Below, one piece after another: positions 26,547-35,399 of a stretch of 64,000 nucleotides of DNA; position 1 is the first letter of the stretch; each line of letters starts with the position of its first letter. The position numbers were made by a program, and so were the translations under genes. The notes under the pieces were generated by a model. It was given only the letters and a program-made list of their open reading frames with translations. It did no database searches and was not told the origin of the DNA. The stretch comes from Colwellia sp. PAMC 20917 (lineage in GTDB: Bacteria > Pseudomonadota > Gammaproteobacteria > Enterobacterales > Alteromonadaceae), in assembly GCF_001767295.1 (NCBI RefSeq), contig NZ_CP014944.1, positions 3,658,001-3,722,000 on the forward strand, given 5' to 3'.

Positions 26547-27653
26547 TTATATCTCTTTTACTGCATTAATAATCGTTTGTTTTAGGAGCGATAATTCACG
26601 TTCGCTACCTATGCTAATTCGTAAACAATCGGCTAATTGTTGTTGCGCAGATTGGTCGCGAATTAAAATACCTTGTTGTTTTAGGCAATCGAAAATAAAG
26701 TTTTTAGTGTCAGTATCTACGGCTCGAAATAAAATAAAGTTTGCATCACTGTTAAAAACTTTAGCACACCAGTCTTGGTCTTTCAGCCAATCAAATAATT
26801 GGCGACGTAAAATCACCGTTTCTTGAACACGGATACTTACTTGTTCAAGCGCTAATTTTGCTAATGCTTTACTGGCAATGTCTGCTACTGGTGCAGAGAT
26901 AGGGTAAGGGGCGATGACCTTACTCAGCATAGTGATAATATCAGCATTAGCTAAAGTAAAGCCACAGCGTAAACCCGCTAAGGCAAATGCTTTTGATAAC
27001 GTTCTAAGAATCACTAATTGCGGGTAGTCTTTTAACCAGCTTGCGGTACTACTTTCAGGACTAAATTCAATATAAGCCTCATCAACAACCACAATTGCGC
27101 TATCACCAAACATATCAAGTACGGTTCGAATTGAATCTGTAGTTAATACATTACCCGTTGGGTTACCGGGTGAGCATAAAAAAACAACTTTAACTTTACC
27201 CACTTGAGCTTTTATAGCCTCAATATTAAGTTGGTTATCAACTAGCGGTACGCGCATTATATTTGCGCCGTGATTCTCTGCGCTAATGGCATACATACCA
27301 TATGTCGGTGGACAAATTAAAATACTGTCTTGATAGGCTTTACAAAAGGTACGTATGATAAGTTCAATACCTTCATCAGCACCGCGTGTAGCAAGAATAT
27401 TAGCAGGGGACAATCCGGCATATTCACTATAAGCATTGATTAAGTTGTCAGGTTGAAAATCAGGGTAGCGGTTAATGCAATTGCTATCTATAGCATATAT
27501 CCCTGGACCTGATGCTTCATTGGCATTAAGCCAAATTTTATTACTATTCGCAGACGATGTGTCACTTCCACTTGCATAAAGTCGCCTTGCTGATTGGTAT
27601 GGCACCATATCAACAAGTTCCTCACGGGCAAGTTTATCAGCTATTGTTGACAT
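26547..27653 (-). CDS. hisC: Histidinol-phosphate aminotransferase
   Basis: A 368-residue PLP-dependent class II aminotransferase that converts imidazole acetol phosphate to histidinol phosphate. Visible motifs are NANEASG near the N-terminus, [31 protein letters not shown] and the PLP-binding Lys in [16 protein letters not shown]. It lies 2 bases after hisD and 1 base before hisB, inside the tight his operon. Confidence 0.96.
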   Translation of the reverse strand: MSTIADKLAREELVDMVPYQSARRLYASGSDTSSANSNKIWLNANEASGPGIYAIDSNCINRYPDFQPDNLINAYSEYAGLSPANILATRGADEGIELIIRTFCKAYQDSILICPPTYGMYAISAENHGANIMRVPLVDNQLNIEAIKAQVGKVKVVFLCSPGNPTGNVLTTDSIRTVLDMFGDSAIVVVDEAYIEFSPESSTASWLKDYPQLVILRTLSKAFALAGLRCGFTLANADIITMLSKVIAPYPISAPVADIASKALAKLALEQVSIRVQETVILRRQLFDWLKDQDWCAKVFNSDANFILFRAVDTDTKNFIFDCLKQQGILIRDQSAQQQLADCLRISIGSERELSLLKQTIINAVKEI

Positions 27654-27655
27654 GA

Positions 27656-28954
27656 TTATTCCTCTAACCTGATGGTTACTGCTCGTTTGTGACCGTCTAG
27701 TCCTTCGGCATCGGTGAGCTCAGTGATACATTCGGCAATATTCAACAAGCCTTGTTTAGTGATTTCTTGTACAGTAAATCGTCGAGAAAAATCGGCCAAT
27801 GATAAACTAGAAATTACTTTAGAATAACCGTAAGTGGGTAATACATGATTAGTACCGCTGGCGTAATCGCCTGCAGACTCTGGCGTGTACTCACCAACAA
27901 ATATTGAACCTGCGTTGCGTAATGTTTTTAATAACTCTTGGGCATTATCGGTTTGAATAATTAAATGTTCAGGAGCATAAATATTTGAAACCTCAACCGC
28001 TTGCGACAAACTTTTTACTAAAATCAAACGACTTTGTGTAAGTGCTTGTTCTGCTATTTCTCGACGAGAAAGTACCGCGACTTGTTTAAGTAACTCATTT
28101 TGAACGTTAGTAATTAATTCGGCACTGTCAGATAATAAGATAACTTGGCTATCTGGTCCGTGTTCAGCTTGAGAAAGCAAGTCAGCTGCGACGAAGTTTG
28201 CTTTTGCATTGGCATCGGCAATAATTAACACTTCAGAAGGACCTGCTGGCATATCAATGGCAAAACCATTCACTTGTTGAGCAAGTTGCTTTTTGGCTTC
28301 GGTAACGTATTTATTACCTGGACCAAATATTTTATTGACCGGTTTTATTGTTTCTGTGCCAAAAGCCATTGCTGCACAACCATGCGCGCCACCGACTGTG
28401 TAAATTTCATCAATTTCACATAATTTTGCGGCCACTAGAATTTCGTTAGCAAGGTTACCATTGATGTCGGGAGGGCAAACTAAAACAGTACGCGGACATT
28501 GGGCTAACTGTGAAGGTACACCAAGCATTAGAACCGTCGATGGTAAAGGTGCAGAGCCTGCCGGAATATATAAACCAACACTTTCGATTGCTTCAGTTTT
28601 TAAGGTACAACGAACGCCTGGGGATGTTTCTACAGTTATGTCGTCACATATTTGTGCTTGGTGAAAGCGCCTGATCTGACCATAAGCCGTTTCAATGGCT
28701 TTTAATCTTTTAGTCGACAATGCTGCTCTGGCTGCGGTTATTTGTTCATCAGTAACGGTTAATGTGGTTAGTTTTACACCATCAAATTTTTCCGTTAATT
28801 CATAAAGCGCTTTGTCACCATTTCGTTTCACGTTATTTAATATGTTTTCAACTTGCTGCGAAAGTAAACCACTCTCACTTATCGCGGGTCGAGCAAGTGC
28901 TGTTTGTTGCTCTCTTTTTGATAATGCTTGCCAATCGATCATTTTATTTATCAT
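27656..28954 (-). CDS. hisD: Histidinol dehydrogenase
   Basis: A 432-residue zinc- and NAD-dependent enzyme that oxidises L-histidinol to L-histidine in two steps. The signature IDMPAGPSEVLIIADANA, the zinc-ligand region LLSQAEHGPDSQ and the late YAPEHL and GTNHVLPT motifs with catalytic Glu/His residues are present. The ATG at 28954 has AAGG about 9 bases upstream; an alternative ATG lies four codons later. A 92-base gap with a hairpin separates it from hisG. Confidence 0.97.
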   Translation of the reverse strand: MINKMIDWQALSKREQQTALARPAISESGLLSQQVENILNNVKRNGDKALYELTEKFDGVKLTTLTVTDEQITAARAALSTKRLKAIETAYGQIRRFHQAQICDDITVETSPGVRCTLKTEAIESVGLYIPAGSAPLPSTVLMLGVPSQLAQCPRTVLVCPPDINGNLANEILVAAKLCEIDEIYTVGGAHGCAAMAFGTETIKPVNKIFGPGNKYVTEAKKQLAQQVNGFAIDMPAGPSEVLIIADANAKANFVAADLLSQAEHGPDSQVILLSDSAELITNVQNELLKQVAVLSRREIAEQALTQSRLILVKSLSQAVEVSNIYAPEHLIIQTDNAQELLKTLRNAGSIFVGEYTPESAGDYASGTNHVLPTYGYSKVISSLSLADFSRRFTVQEITKQGLLNIAECITELTDAEGLDGHKRAVTIRLEE

Positions 28955-29001
28955 TACTTTTAACCTTAATACTTTACTTACCGTGAAAGGTACCCTAGAT
29001 T

Positions 29002-29035
29002 TTTGGGATCACAGCCGTGGTGATGTAATCCCAAA
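29002..29035 (-). other. Intercistronic hairpin between hisG and hisD
   Basis: An 8-bp outer stem (tttgggat / atcccaaa) with inner cac/gtg pairing lies in the only sizeable gap before hisD. There is no T run on the minus strand, so it is more likely an RNA processing or stability element than a terminator. Confidence 0.4.
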
Positions 29036-29046
29036 GATGACGCGCA

Positions 29047-29946
29047 TTAGCCCATCATTTTTTCAATTGGCATAACTAATATAGAGTTACAACCGAGTGC
29101 ATTGAGTTTTTCCATTGTTTCCCAAAAAAACGTTTCGGTAGCAACAACATGAACAGCAACTAAATCATCGCGACCCGCTAAAGGTAAGATTGTTGGCGTT
29201 TCTTTACCCGGCATTAAGGCACTTACTTCGGCAATTTTATCTTTTGGCGCATGCAACATAATGTATTTGCTTTCTTTTGCTTTCATAACACCTTGGATGC
29301 GTGGCAATAAGGTATCAAGAATACTTTGTTTTTCGCTACACAAAGTACTCGCTGTTTGAATAAGCGATGCTTTAGATTTAAAAATCTCTTCTACTTCAAC
29401 TAAACCATTGGCTTCTAGTGTAGCGCCGGTTGAAACTAAATCACAAATACCGTCAGATAAACCGACCCGCGGAGCGACTTCAACAGAGCCTTTTAATAAA
29501 CAAAAATCAACATTGATGCCTTTTTCTTTTGCATAACGATTGAGGAGTTGAGGGTAAGTCGTTGCAAAACGTAAACCGTCTAAACTTTTGACGCCCTGAT
29601 AATCAAAGCCTTCAGGCATCGCAATAGATAAACGACAACCACCAAAATTAAGCTGTGAAGTTCGAATGTATTGAGACTTTTGCCCCATCAATTCACGTTC
29701 TAATGCCGCTTCTTCTAGGGTGTTGTCACCAACAATACCTAAATCACAAACCCCGTCCATCACTAAGCCTGGGATATCTGAGCTACGAACGCGCATTATA
29801 TCGATAGGCATATTAGCAACATGTGCTAACAAACGTCGATCAGTAACATTGAGTGTTAAACCACAACGTTTGAGTAAGGCTTGAGTGTCGTCACTTAAAC
29901 GACCTGATTTTTGCATAGCGATGCGTAAGCGAGTTTCTGTAGTCAT
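29047..29946 (-). CDS. hisG: ATP phosphoribosyltransferase (long form)
   Basis: A 299-residue enzyme committing ATP and PRPP to histidine synthesis. Length and the C-terminal ACT-like regulatory segment (about 225-299) identify the long, histidine-inhibited hexameric form that needs no HisZ. Motifs include [26 protein letters not shown] and the PRPP-binding [18 protein letters not shown]. It is the first structural gene of the operon and lies downstream of a histidine-rich leader peptide and an attenuator. Confidence 0.97.
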   Translation of the reverse strand: MTTETRLRIAMQKSGRLSDDTQALLKRCGLTLNVTDRRLLAHVANMPIDIMRVRSSDIPGLVMDGVCDLGIVGDNTLEEAALERELMGQKSQYIRTSQLNFGGCRLSIAMPEGFDYQGVKSLDGLRFATTYPQLLNRYAKEKGINVDFCLLKGSVEVAPRVGLSDGICDLVSTGATLEANGLVEVEEIFKSKASLIQTASTLCSEKQSILDTLLPRIQGVMKAKESKYIMLHAPKDKIAEVSALMPGKETPTILPLAGRDDLVAVHVVATETFFWETMEKLNALGCNSILVMPIEKMMG

Positions 29947-30022
29947 GTTTGTATTTCCTTTAATAAAGCGTTGGCCAAAATTCTAGTACGTGTATATACA
30001 ATTTCAAGGCCTATAAAATGCG

Positions 30023-30058
30023 AAAAACCCCCGAGAGAGATAGACTCTTTCGGGGGTT
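30023..30058 (-). terminator. Histidine operon attenuator terminator
   Basis: Read on the minus strand, a stem of AACCCCCGA... pairing with ...TCGGGGGTT is followed by five T. It lies between the leader peptide and hisG. A GC-rich segment at about 30070-30110 could form the competing antiterminator pairings when ribosomes stall at the histidine codons. Confidence 0.85.
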
Positions 30059-30118
30059 AAATCTGAGTTATACAACTCGCCGAAAGGTCACAGCCCCTCA
30101 GCGAATAAACCTGAGCAG

Positions 30119-30169
30119 CTAATCGATATGGTGATGATGGCGATGTAATGTGCTTAGGTTAATATTCAT
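30119..30169 (-). CDS. hisL: his operon leader peptide
   Basis: A 16-codon frame on the minus strand encodes MNINLSTLHRHHHHID, with five histidines in a six-residue stretch, ending at TAG. The attenuator hairpin follows about 60 bases later and hisG about 170 bases later. This is the classical arrangement in which shortage of charged histidyl-tRNA stalls the ribosome and lets transcription continue into the operon. Confidence 0.93.
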   Translation of the reverse strand: MNINLSTLHRHHHHID

Positions 30170-30421
30170 ATTATACTCATAGTTTGTTTTGTTATTTAAC
30201 GAGCAAGTGTCATTCACTTTACACATTAAATGAGTTAAATAATCTGACGAAAAATTTATTTCGTGACGATCATTTTCTAATGGCTTTTACAGTACTGATT
30301 ATTTTTATAATGAGCAAGTAATAAATAAACACTTCTTATAAAATAATCGCATAAGGTAATAAAGAATTGTCTAAAGTAGTCGATACTTAAGTAACGAGTT
30401 TAATAAAAGGACCTATAACTG

Positions 30422-30778
30422 ATGGATATTTTTACCACCGTATTAACACGTGTTGTATCGGTGCCGATTAAACCTGAACGTCTGCGCGTGAAACCACTCA
30501 CTAAAGAAGCTGCAATTAACGAGCTGACCGATGATTTGGATCACCTTGAAAATCATGAGCATTACGTTGTTTTAGCTAAAAAAGATTCTGATCAAAAAGA
30601 ACATCAGGAAAATAAAAAGAAGCATCAATCAACGTCTGCTGTGATTGCCGATACTATTGTGGATAACACTCATGATGTCACCGATAACGTGATCACTCAT
30701 AAAGATGAACTGACTCACCCGAAGAAAAATCATGATGAACCCGATGAAGATATCACTCATTTGGATATTTTTGTTTAA
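30422..30778 (+). CDS. Acidic, histidine-rich hypothetical protein
   Basis: A 118-residue soluble protein. Residues 1-60 look folded (PIKPERLRVKPLTKEAAINE, then a helix ending in HYVVLAKK). Residues 60-118 are low-complexity, rich in Asp, Glu, His, Lys and Thr (about thirteen His overall). AAAAGGACC provides a good ribosome site. It is divergent from the his operon and upstream of yoaA. I do not recognise the family; metal binding by the His/Asp-rich tail is conceivable but unsupported by a defined motif. Confidence 0.7.
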   Translation: MDIFTTVLTRVVSVPIKPERLRVKPLTKEAAINELTDDLDHLENHEHYVVLAKKDSDQKEHQENKKKHQSTSAVIADTIVDNTHDVTDNVITHKDELTHPKKNHDEPDEDITHLDIFV

Positions 30779-30875
30779 GTTTTTTACTGGGCAACTCGCT
30801 CATTAATCGAATGTATATTTCTCTCTGGCTTTTTATTCTTTATACTGGTGGTAATATTTATCAGTAGTATTTTCT

Positions 30876-32804
30876 ATGACCCTAGTTGAACAAGCATTTT
30901 CACCCTCAGGTATTCTCGCTAAAGTACTTAACGGCTATTCTCCTAGGCAGGCGCAAATTGATATGGCGATAGATGTTGAACGCGCCATCTCACAAAAGAG
31001 TTGCTTAATTGTAGAAGCGGGCACAGGAACAGGAAAAACCTTTGCTTACTTGATCCCATCTTTACTCTCTGAAAAAAAAGTCATTATTTCTACCGGCACT
31101 AAAAACTTACAAGAACAGTTGTTTCATAAAGATATACCGCTTATTCGTAATGCTATGGCAACCAATACGCAGATCGCTCTATTAAAAGGGCGGGCCAATT
31201 ATCTGTGTATATATCGCCTTGAACTTTATGTAAAAGAGCGTGGTCAGCTAGATGCGGCAATGTTGACAGATTTTGTCAAAATTCGTACCTGGGCAACGTC
31301 GACTCGCAGTGGTGATATTGGCGAAATAGTCGATGTCGCTGAAGATTCTGGCATTTTTCCTTTTGTTACCAGTACCACAGATAATTGCTTGGCAAAAGAT
31401 TGTCCTAACTTTGACGACTGTTACTTAGTGCAAGCTCGAAAAAAAGCAATTGATGCGGATATTTTGGTTGTTAACCATCATTTGTTTTTTGCTGATATGG
31501 CCTTAAAAGACACTGGATTTGGTGAACTTATTCCCAAAGCAGATGTGGTGATTTTTGACGAAGCCCATCAAATACCTGATATTGCCAGTGAATACTTTGG
31601 TGACGCTTTTTCTACTAAGCAAATTCTCGATTTATGTTCTGATGTTATTCAAATATACAAAACAACCTTAACCGATGTGAAACAATTAGGCAGAGCCGCA
31701 GAGAAGTGCCAAAAAGCGGCGCAAGAATTTCGTTTACTCTTTTTTCATGATCCTGAACGCGGCAACTGGCGAGAAAAATATGCCCAGCCAAGGTTTCAAC
31801 AGGCCTTTGCTGCACTAAAAACAGATTTAGACTTTCTCTATCAAGTGATCAAGTTATGTATTTCTCGTAATGAAGCCATTGATAATTGCTACGATCGTGC
31901 CGTGGACATACTCGCGAAATACGACATTATGGCAAACGTTGATATCGATGGTATGAGCTTTTGGTATGAAACAACACGGCGGCATGTGGTCTTACATTTA
32001 ACACCATTGAGTGTCGCTGACAAATTCAGTGATTATATTGCTAAGTCTGAAGCGGGTTGGGTTTTTACCTCAGCTACGTTGGCGGTAAATGGTGGCTTTG
32101 ATCACTTTTCTCAGCAATTAGGTTTAAATATAGCGAAAACGAAAGCAGCGACCTTACTTGTTGATAGCCCGTTTGATTATCAATCGCAGTCACAGCTAAT
32201 TGTACCGCGCTATTTACCTGCTGCTCAGCACCATAGTCGAGCACTAGCACTCGCTGAATTAGCGATACCGTTAATAACAGCAAGTAAAGGAGCTTGCTTT
32301 TTATTATTCACTAGCTATCGGATGTTAAACCAAGTTGCCGATATTTTAGCGGAAAAGATTGAATCACCCTTATTAGTGCAAGGGCGAATGAGTAAAGGAC
32401 TTTTGTTAGCCGCTTTTATTGATAACCCAGAAGCGATTTTATTAGCAACCGCCAGTTTTTGGGAAGGAGTTGATGTTAGAGGTGACAAATTAACTTGTGT
32501 CATTATAGATAAACTTCCTTTCGCTTCACCCGATGACCCGATGTTGCAGGCGCGCTGTGAAGATGTTCGACGGCGCGGGGGTGATCCTTTTGCTGAAATC
32601 CAATTACCACAAGCCGTTATTGCATTAAAACAAGGCGTTGGTCGTTTAATTCGAGATGTTACCGACCAAGGTGTCATGGTAATATGTGATGATAGATTGG
32701 TGAATCGTCCTTATGGCGAAGTTTTTTTAAAAAGTTTACCTATGATGAAACGCAGTCGAGATATTGAGCAAGCGAGTGAATTCCTTACTTCACTATCAGA
32801 GTAA
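30876..32804 (+). CDS. yoaA: DinG-family Fe-S ATP-dependent helicase YoaA
   Basis: A 642-residue XPD/DinG-like superfamily 2 helicase. Walker A AGTGTGKT is at 48-55 and the DEAH box is at 228-231. Four cysteines (Cys111, 171, 176, 182) are spaced as in the family's 4Fe-4S cluster. The C-terminal helicase motifs FTSYRML, ATASFWEGVDVRG and GVGRLIRD are complete. YoaA in E. coli works with the clamp-loader subunit HolC at stalled forks. The following tsaB gene is 45 bases away, the same order as in E. coli. Confidence 0.93.
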   Translation: MTLVEQAFSPSGILAKVLNGYSPRQAQIDMAIDVERAISQKSCLIVEAGTGTGKTFAYLIPSLLSEKKVIISTGTKNLQEQLFHKDIPLIRNAMATNTQIALLKGRANYLCIYRLELYVKERGQLDAAMLTDFVKIRTWATSTRSGDIGEIVDVAEDSGIFPFVTSTTDNCLAKDCPNFDDCYLVQARKKAIDADILVVNHHLFFADMALKDTGFGELIPKADVVIFDEAHQIPDIASEYFGDAFSTKQILDLCSDVIQIYKTTLTDVKQLGRAAEKCQKAAQEFRLLFFHDPERGNWREKYAQPRFQQAFAALKTDLDFLYQVIKLCISRNEAIDNCYDRAVDILAKYDIMANVDIDGMSFWYETTRRHVVLHLTPLSVADKFSDYIAKSEAGWVFTSATLAVNGGFDHFSQQLGLNIAKTKAATLLVDSPFDYQSQSQLIVPRYLPAAQHHSRALALAELAIPLITASKGACFLLFTSYRMLNQVADILAEKIESPLLVQGRMSKGLLLAAFIDNPEAILLATASFWEGVDVRGDKLTCVIIDKLPFASPDDPMLQARCEDVRRRGGDPFAEIQLPQAVIALKQGVGRLIRDVTDQGVMVICDDRLVNRPYGEVFLKSLPMMKRSRDIEQASEFLTSLSE

Positions 32805-32849
32805 TGGTTAATTTAAAAAGTAATAATGATAAGTATTAGAGAGAATAAT

Positions 32850-33551
32850 TTGAATTTTTTGGCAATAGACGCTTCAACGGAAGCATGTTCGGTAGCATTA
32901 ACGTTTAACGACCAAACGATCAGTGAATTTGAGCTAGCACCACAATCGCATAGCTTAGTGTTACTGCCGATGATTGACCGCTTACTTAAAAAAGCCGATA
33001 TAACGTTAGCACAATTAGATGGACTTATTTTCGGACAAGGGCCGGGAAGTTTTACCGGCGTTCGAATTGGCGTTGGTGTCGCACAAGGCTTAGCTTTTGC
33101 TGCTGATTTAAAAGTTGTTGGGGTATCAACCCTGCAGGCTATGGCTCAACAAGCTTTCAGTCGGCATCAGCAAGTAGAGGTTATTGCAACGATCGATGCT
33201 CGTATGTCAGAGGTCTATGCCGGCTATTATCGATTAAATGAGCAAGGTATTATGGAAGCTGCGCTGCAAGATACCGTACTAGCACCTGAAAAATTAGCTG
33301 AGTATTTAAATCAGTCTTTAACTGAAAATCAACAGGTCTATGGCGTAGGTACTGGCTGGGACGCATATAAAAGTGAACTTGAACCTTTAAAAATTAATGC
33401 GGGAACACCAGAGATACTTTTTCCTAATGCGGAAGAACTACTAGAAATTGGTCAGTATTACTTTTCCCAAGGTAAGGCGGTTAGTGCTGAAAACGCTCAA
33501 CCGGTTTATGTACGTGATACTGTTTCATGGAAAAAGCTGCCGGGTAGGTAA
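32850..33551 (+). CDS. tsaB: tRNA threonylcarbamoyladenosine biosynthesis protein TsaB
   Basis: The product has about 233 residues. TsaB is the pseudo-kinase-fold partner of TsaD and TsaE in making t6A37 of tRNAs that read ANN codons. A TTG start at 32850 with GAGAGA about 6 bases before gives the family N-terminus MNFLAIDAST; the upstream ATG at 32826 would add eight residues not usual for TsaB and has no ribosome site. The core phrase GPGSFTGVRIGVGVAQGLA and the later ATIDARMSEVYAG are diagnostic. Confidence 0.94.
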   Translation: MNFLAIDASTEACSVALTFNDQTISEFELAPQSHSLVLLPMIDRLLKKADITLAQLDGLIFGQGPGSFTGVRIGVGVAQGLAFAADLKVVGVSTLQAMAQQAFSRHQQVEVIATIDARMSEVYAGYYRLNEQGIMEAALQDTVLAPEKLAEYLNQSLTENQQVYGVGTGWDAYKSELEPLKINAGTPEILFPNAEELLEIGQYYFSQGKAVSAENAQPVYVRDTVSWKKLPGR

Positions 33552-33617
33552 TCGATTTTATTTACGTGAAAATACAAAAAGTTTTGTAATTTGGCAAAAC
33601 TTTGGTAAATTTAAACT

Positions 33618-34091
33618 ATGCAAATAAATAGTACGAGTTCGTTCACGCCCCAATCAAGCGCATCGTTGTCGGTTGATAATCAAAATCAGGTTGCTGAGCA
33701 ACGTGATCGCTTTCGTGTCCAACAAATTGAGCAAAATACAGAGCAAGCTGAAAAAACTAACAAAGACAGCACGCAACAAGCCCAAGACCAACAAGCGAGT
33801 CAAGTTGCACGTTTTGATATCGATGAGCAAGCACTTGCTTTAGTCGAACAAGCTCAATTTGAAAATCAGCAAGCACAACTCAATCCAAGTGCATCACAAA
33901 CCGTTTCAGCAAGTAATATTTCTTTTTCAGGCCAAACTAACCAGCAAGTCGGCAATAAAAATAATAGCCAAGCAAGTTATGACAGCCCATCAAAGCAAAA
34001 CCAAACCGCAATTGCAGCATATTCTTCAGTAGATAATATCGCTCAACGTGAAAATATTCAGCAGGTATTTGGTATCGACTTACTTGTCTAA
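33618..34091 (+). CDS. Glutamine/serine-rich hypothetical protein
   Basis: A 157-residue protein of very low complexity: roughly a fifth Gln, with much Ser, Asn and Ala. There are no long hydrophobic stretches and no signal peptide. Only the ends look constrained (MQINSTSSF at the start; the closing NIQQVFGIDLLV). Such composition suggests disorder or coiled coil. It sits between tsaB and an M50-type protease gene, in the slot before the slp-type gene. Family and function are not recognised. Confidence 0.65.
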   Translation: MQINSTSSFTPQSSASLSVDNQNQVAEQRDRFRVQQIEQNTEQAEKTNKDSTQQAQDQQASQVARFDIDEQALALVEQAQFENQQAQLNPSASQTVSASNISFSGQTNQQVGNKNNSQASYDSPSKQNQTAIAAYSSVDNIAQRENIQQVFGIDLLV

Positions 34092-34148
34092 GTAACACTA
34101 GCCGCGTTTTGTCATATATTCTTCTTTTATCATAATGAAAAATAATCC

Positions 34149-34829
34149 ATGAATAGTAAGCCTTCGTCCTTTTTGAGAAAATATCACTTTTGGTTAATAT
34201 TGATTACCGCATTAATTATTAGCCAAATCCCCATTGTTTCAATACCTTTCAAATGGCTTGAAAGTTATTTTCATGAAATCAGCCATGGCCTAGCTGCGCT
34301 CTTTACCGGGGGGACTATCGTACAAATTCAATTGTTTTCTAACGGGGCAGGGCTATGCACAACTCGTGGAGGAATGAATTTTTTTATTAGCTTTATGGGT
34401 TATGCTGGCGCGGCATTATGGGGAATAGGGATTTACTTTATCGCGAGTATGCACCAACGGGCAGCACAAATGTTAAGTGGCATTATCGCATTATTGTTAC
34501 TAACCACTTTGATCTTTTGGGCGAGAGATATTTTAACGCTAATGATTATTAGTGTTTTGTTAGCACTCATTTTATTGAAATTTAAATATAAAAAATTAAG
34601 TTACTTACAGATAAGTTTGCAAATAACAGGGGCAATTATTTTACTTAACAGTGTAAAAAGTCCTTGGTATTTAGTTGATGGACGAAACTTTGGCGATGGT
34701 GCTGCATTAGCACAACTCACTGGCATACCTGAATTTTTATGGGTCGTTATATGGTTTAGTATTGGTGTTGGTGGTATTGTTTGGTTAGCGAATATATCTA
34801 GAAAAGGTAAATATGATGAAAAAACGTAA
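34149..34829 (+). CDS. M50B-type membrane metallopeptidase
   Basis: A 226-residue protein with about six hydrophobic segments. The zinc-binding HExxH motif appears as HEISH (residues 38-42) inside a membrane segment, and a Gly-rich NGAG hairpin follows, as in the M50B-like peptidase family. A C-terminal FGDGAALAQLTGIP phrase could supply the third metal ligand (Asp), which I infer from position only. It overlaps the start of the slp-like gene by 17 bases. The substrate is unknown; intramembrane cleavage is possible. Confidence 0.78.
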   Translation: MNSKPSSFLRKYHFWLILITALIISQIPIVSIPFKWLESYFHEISHGLAALFTGGTIVQIQLFSNGAGLCTTRGGMNFFISFMGYAGAALWGIGIYFIASMHQRAAQMLSGIIALLLLTTLIFWARDILTLMIISVLLALILLKFKYKKLSYLQISLQITGAIILLNSVKSPWYLVDGRNFGDGAALAQLTGIPEFLWVVIWFSIGVGGIVWLANISRKGKYDEKT

Positions 34830-35394
34830 TATAATCTTAATACTACCCTTATGGGTAAGTGCAATATTTATAAGTGGCTGTTCAGCAGTTCCAGAAGCAT
34901 TGCAGGTACCTGATAATACGGTATTAACAGACTTTGTCGTTGTTCGAGATAATGCTAACACTGAACAAGGAAATGCGGCTCGCTGGGGTGGGGTTATTGC
35001 AAAAGTAACCAATAATGCTAACAATAGTATGTTAGAAATTGTTCACTTTCCGTTAAAGTCATCCGCGATACCCAAGCAAGGTAATGAAACGTTGGGACGT
35101 TTTCGTGTTTATTTTTCAGGTCTACTCGATCCCGTTATTTATAAAGAAGGTCGCAGTATAACTGCATTAGGCACTGTCGCCGCTTCAGAAGAAGGAAAAA
35201 TTGGCGAGCACGAATATAATTATCCGGTCCTAACCGCGACAAAAATACACTTGTGGAAAGAAAAAAAGCAAGTCGATGTGCGCGTTATCCATAATCCATT
35301 TTGGTCGTCTCCTTCTTTCTGGCAGCCTCGCTATTCCGATTACCCAAGAAGAGTTGTGGTAAGGAAAGCACCAGCGCCTGTTAAAAAGAAATAG
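34813..35394 (+). CDS. Slp-family outer-membrane lipoprotein (YeaY-like)
   Basis: A 193-residue lipoprotein. The signal peptide ends in the lipobox ISGC (Cys near residue 23). The mature protein has the Slp signature RWGGVIAKVTNNANNSMLEI and FRVYFSGLLDPVIYKEGRSIT. In E. coli the paralogue yeaY lies in the same place between tsaB and fadD, so this is the positional counterpart. The tail is basic and Pro-rich (RRVVVRKAPAPVKKK). The start overlaps the upstream protease gene, indicating coupling. The role of the Slp family in envelope stress is only partly understood. Confidence 0.9.
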   Translation: MMKKRNIILILPLWVSAIFISGCSAVPEALQVPDNTVLTDFVVVRDNANTEQGNAARWGGVIAKVTNNANNSMLEIVHFPLKSSAIPKQGNETLGRFRVYFSGLLDPVIYKEGRSITALGTVAASEEGKIGEHEYNYPVLTATKIHLWKEKKQVDVRVIHNPFWSSPSFWQPRYSDYPRRVVVRKAPAPVKKK

Positions 35395-35399
35395 TCACC

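Noticed and set aside
30170-30175. TATAAT directly upstream of the hisL start on the minus strand
   Set aside because: Transcription from it would begin inside the leader peptide, so it cannot be the operon promoter that drives hisL.
30840-30875. Possible LexA box upstream of yoaA (CTGG...TCAG)
   Set aside because: The CTG and CAG ends are 20 bases apart overall, not the 16 of CTGT-N8-ACAG, and the central bases do not fit.
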